A DNA stretch of 64,000 nucleotides from contig CAKMZB010000004.1 in the NCBI GenBank assembly GCA_929200315.1, positions 71,726 to 135,725 on the forward strand, given 5' to 3'. Positions 61,725-64,000 of the stretch are shown in pieces. Under the pieces are notes generated by a model. That model saw nothing but the letters and a program-made list of their open reading frames with translations. It was not told the origin of the DNA and searched no databases. Position 1 is the first letter of the stretch; each line of letters opens with the position of its first letter. The translations under genes were made by a program, and so were the position numbers. This stretch comes from an uncultured Alphaproteobacteria bacterium. Its GTDB lineage: Bacteria > Pseudomonadota > Alphaproteobacteria > Rhizobiales > Rhizobiaceae.

Positions 61725-62213
61725 ATGCCGAGCAGAATCATGAGCGACACCGAGCCAGCCGCACCAAACACACTTCCCCTACCGCCGCTGCTAACCATCG
61801 GTGTCATTCTCTTTGGCGTTGCGGTGAATCAGGTTTTGCCGTTCCGCTGGGACGGCGAAGCGAACGGCGTGCGGATTGCCGGGCTGGTGCTGGGGGCAAT
61901 TGCCATCGGGATTGACGTTTGGGCCTTCGCGACGTTCCGCCGCCACCGGGCCAATATCCTGCCGCATCGCGCGGCGACGGCCCTGATCACGGACGGCCCT
62001 TTCGCCTATTCCCGCAACCCAATCTATCTCGCCAACGTGCTGCTTACGGCTGGTCTTGGGCTAGCGCTGAACAACCGTTGGCTGCTGCTTCTGGCGGTGC
62101 TGCTGTGGTTTGCTCTGCTCGACCTCGCAATCAAACGCGAAGAGGAGCATATGGCGGCGAAATTTGGTGAAGCGTGGGACGCCTACACTGCCAAGGTACG
62201 TCGCTGGATCTAA
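61725..62213 (+). CDS. isoprenylcysteine carboxyl methyltransferase-family protein
   Basis: A 162-residue integral-membrane methyltransferase of the ICMT/PEMT type with FRRHRANILPHRAATALITDGPFAYSRNPIYLANVLLTAGLGLAL and KREEEHMAAKFGEAWDAYTAKVRRWI. The RNP and E-E-x-x-M motifs bind SAM. The bacterial substrate is unknown. The start at 61725 or 61740 is undecided. Confidence 0.88.
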   Translation: MPSRIMSDTEPAAPNTLPLPPLLTIGVILFGVAVNQVLPFRWDGEANGVRIAGLVLGAIAIGIDVWAFATFRRHRANILPHRAATALITDGPFAYSRNPIYLANVLLTAGLGLALNNRWLLLLAVLLWFALLDLAIKREEEHMAAKFGEAWDAYTAKVRRWI

Positions 62214-62216
62214 GTT

Positions 62217-62603
62217 TTAGGTGGAAACACCAAGCTCGGCGAGGCGCTCAAAACAGTTCTCTTCTGCCGCATCCATCTCCGCTATGGATTCTTCAAGGTC
62301 CTTGCGCTTCTGCTCAAGTTCGGCGCGCTTTTCCTTGATGGAGGCGATCATAGAGCGAAGCTGCTTAGCCTCCCCCGATGGGGCCTTGTACATCTGGATG
62401 ATCTCGCGGATCTCAGCGATCGAAAACCCAAGCCGCTTTCCGCGCAGGATCTGCGCCAGCAGCATGCGGTCTGAGGGACGAAAAAGCCGCGTTCTGCCGC
62501 GCCGAACGGGCTTTATGAGGCCTTCATCCTCATAAAAGCGCACCGTGCGGGTGGAAATGCCGAATTCCCGCGTCAATTCAGTGATTGTATAGAATTCGTT
62601 CAC
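62217..62603 (-). CDS. liuR: MerR-family regulator, LiuR-like
   Basis: A 128-residue MerR protein: YTITELTREFGISTRTVRFYEDEGLIKPVRRGRTRLFRPSDRMLLAQILRGKRLGFSIAEIREIIQMY, then a coiled-coil helix. This is close to LiuR, regulator of leucine/isovalerate catabolism, and ivd and mccB are nearby. The start is a GTG at 62603, with GAGG 7 bp upstream and the family N-terminus directly after; an upstream in-frame extension to 62645 does not fit. A possible binding site lies just upstream. Confidence 0.85.
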   Translation of the reverse strand: MNEFYTITELTREFGISTRTVRFYEDEGLIKPVRRGRTRLFRPSDRMLLAQILRGKRLGFSIAEIREIIQMYKAPSGEAKQLRSMIASIKEKRAELEQKRKDLEESIAEMDAAEENCFERLAELGVST

Positions 62604-62644
62604 GGCAAACCTCTTCAAACCCTTGAAGATGTTCAAACACAGCA

Positions 62645-62661
62645 TTTACGTAAAAGTCAAA
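62645..62661. promoter_or_regulatory. LiuR-like operator candidate
   Basis: TTTACGTAAAAGTCAAA lies 42 bp upstream of the liuR start and overlaps the end of mgtE. It resembles the TTTACGT-AAACGTAAA-type sites I recall for LiuR in proteobacteria. Autoregulation is likely if the site is real. Confidence 0.45.
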
Positions 62662-64000
62662 TACCGAACCACCAGGCCGCCAGACCCAGAAAGGCGAAAA
62701 AGCCGACAACATCCGTGACCGTAGTAACAAAAGTGCCAGATGCGATGGCCGGATCAGCCCCCATTTTATTGAGGCCAATGGGGATAAGAATCCCAGCTGC
62801 CGCAGCGCTCACCATGTTCACAATCATGGCAATCGCAATCACCACGCCAAGCTCCGGCTCGCCAAACCAGAGGGTGGCAACGATACCCACCACAACGGCA
62901 AAAACAGCGCCGTTTGCAAAACCAACCTGCAATTCCTTCTTCACAATGGAGCGGGTGTTGTAGCTGTCGAGCTCCTTCTCCGAAATCGCGCGGACGGCAA
63001 CCGTCATGGTCTGTGTTCCCGCATTGCCGCCCATGGAGGCGACGATGGGCATCAGCACGGCAAGCGCCACCATCTGAGAAATGGTCGCATCAAAAGCGCC
63101 GATGACGAGGGATGCGAGGATCGCCGTCGCAAGGTTTACACTCAGCCAGCCAATTCGGGAGCGCGCGATCTGGCGCACCGAATCCGACAACTCTTCGTCC
63201 CCCACCCCGGCAAGACGGCGAATGTCCTCAGCCGCCTCTTCCTGAATGACGTCAACAACATCATCAATGGTGAGCACGCCAACGAGTCGCTCGTTCTCGT
63301 CCACCACAGGGGCGGAGAGAAGATCATATTGCTCAAAAATCCGCGCCGCTTCTTCCTGATCGAGCAGTGCCGGGACCGGGTGGGAATTGGTGTCATGGAT
63401 CGTGTCCACGGCCACGTCCCGCCCTGCGCGCAGAAGCATGTCGAGGGAGAGAGAACCGGTGAGGCGGAAGGTCGGATCAACCGTGAAAATCTGCGAAAAA
63501 CGCTCCGGCAGATCATCATCAGCGCGAATGTAATCAATGGTCTGCCCAACGGTCCAGAAGGGCGGGACGGCGATATATTCGGTCGCCATGCGGCGACCAG
63601 CAGATTCATCAGGATAGTCGAGCGAGCGGCGAAGGCGCACCCGGTCCTGAAACGGAATGCGCTCCAGGATCGCTTCCCGGTCGCCCTCTTCGAGGTCTTC
63701 AAGCAGATAGACGGCGTCATCCGATTCCATCTCCCGCATGCCTTCGGCAACGCGCTCATCGGGCAGTTCATCGATAATCGCGGTGCGGATCGCCTCGTCG
63801 ACTTCCGTAAGCGCGGCAAAGTCGAACAAGTCGCCAGCGAGTTCCACCAAAGCGGCACGCTCGGTCTCGTCGATCGCTTCAATAATGTCGGCAACTTCGG
63901 ATTCGTGCAGGTCCGCCAGCACCTCGCGCAGAGATTGCTTGTCCTGCGCCTCAATTGCACCTTCCACCGCCTCGACGATGGACGAACGCACTTCCCCGCT
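62657..64000 (-). CDS. mgtE: magnesium transporter MgtE, 5'-truncated by window edge
   Basis: 447 residues are visible. The N-domain has LADLHESEVADIIEAI, the tandem CBS domains follow (about 140-265, with PVPALLDQEEAARIFEQYDLLSAPVVDENERLVGVLTIDDVVDVI), and then five membrane helices with VALAVLMPIVASMGGNAGTQTMTVAVRAI. It is an Mg2+-gated Mg2+/Co2+ channel. The frame stays open to the right edge; a GTG at 63991 exists, but family members have more N-terminal sequence, so I take it as partial. Confidence 0.93.
   Translation of the reverse strand, partial: SGEVRSSIVEAVEGAIEAQDKQSLREVLADLHESEVADIIEAIDETERAALVELAGDLFDFAALTEVDEAIRTAIIDELPDERVAEGMREMESDDAVYLLEDLEEGDREAILERIPFQDRVRLRRSLDYPDESAGRRMATEYIAVPPFWTVGQTIDYIRADDDLPERFSQIFTVDPTFRLTGSLSLDMLLRAGRDVAVDTIHDTNSHPVPALLDQEEAARIFEQYDLLSAPVVDENERLVGVLTIDDVVDVIQEEAAEDIRRLAGVGDEELSDSVRQIARSRIGWLSVNLATAILASLVIGAFDATISQMVALAVLMPIVASMGGNAGTQTMTVAVRAISEKELDSYNTRSIVKKELQVGFANGAVFAVVVGIVATLWFGEPELGVVIAIAMIVNMVSAAAAGILIPIGLNKMGADPAIASGTFVTTVTDVVGFFAFLGLAAWWFGI

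Overview
The window is a dense, GC-rich stretch of an alphaproteobacterial chromosome, most likely Hyphomicrobiales or a close marine relative. The grounds are a BA14K-family protein, entericidin-like lipoproteins, an alphaproteobacterial mix of cob and cbi genes, a LiuR-type MerR regulator and frequent 4-bp ATGA overlaps. I see no rRNA, tRNA, transposase, integrase or CRISPR array. Genes run off both ends: an alpha/beta hydrolase on the left and mgtE on the right.

Positions 561-22325 form a nearly complete cobalamin (B12) locus. A cobalamin riboswitch (about 20583-20770, minus strand) precedes hupE, cobP, cobW, cobN, cobO, cbiX, a cobH fusion, cobL, cobI, a cbiG-cobJ fusion and cobM, all on the minus strand. 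cobQ lies just upstream of the riboswitch. Beyond cobM sit cbiD-cobK (plus) and cobA-cobB-cobC-cobD (minus). The set is a hybrid: CbiX, CbiD and CbiG belong to the cobalt-early route, while CobN belongs to the cobalt-late route. No cobG, cobZ, cobF, cobS or cobT is present in the window.

Positions 22647-26600 hold valine-catabolism genes (mmsB and an isobutyryl-CoA dehydrogenase), a class-III aminotransferase and a DUF3253 gene. An orphan AT-rich gene follows at 26744.

Positions 27472-43807 form a B12-dependent one-carbon island. It holds a GMC oxidoreductase, a DUF1638 protein, a corrinoid protein, a non-pyrrolysine MttB homologue, a homocysteine methyltransferase, a PF13769 protein and two MTHFR-family proteins. 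It also holds a pterin-binding methyltransferase, a RamA/RACo-like ferredoxin-ASKHA reactivase, a GlxA/AraC-type regulator and a dimethylglycine/sarcosine dehydrogenase-like flavoprotein. I read it as a split methionine synthase (homocysteine, corrinoid and folate modules plus reactivase) that can also take methyl groups from a quaternary amine through the MttB homologue. Three observations tie it together: Arg/Gly-rich tails on four unrelated enzymes that should all touch the corrinoid protein; a TTTGCGACA motif in its divergent promoter regions; and a near-identical 22-bp palindrome upstream of metF and of the homocysteine methyltransferase gene. A candidate three-way-junction RNA lies at 34033-34126.

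Positions 44008-64000 are mostly ordinary: a SulP transporter, threonine aldolase, PhzF, BA14K protein, ilvC, pdxJ, a RecD-like helicase, vapBC, mccB, MscS, EamA, an aldo/keto reductase, a DUF1624 protein, GNAT-ivd, an ArsR-SRPBCC-MAPEG operon, a methyltransferase, liuR and mgtE. Leucine catabolism (mccB, ivd, liuR) is spread through this part.
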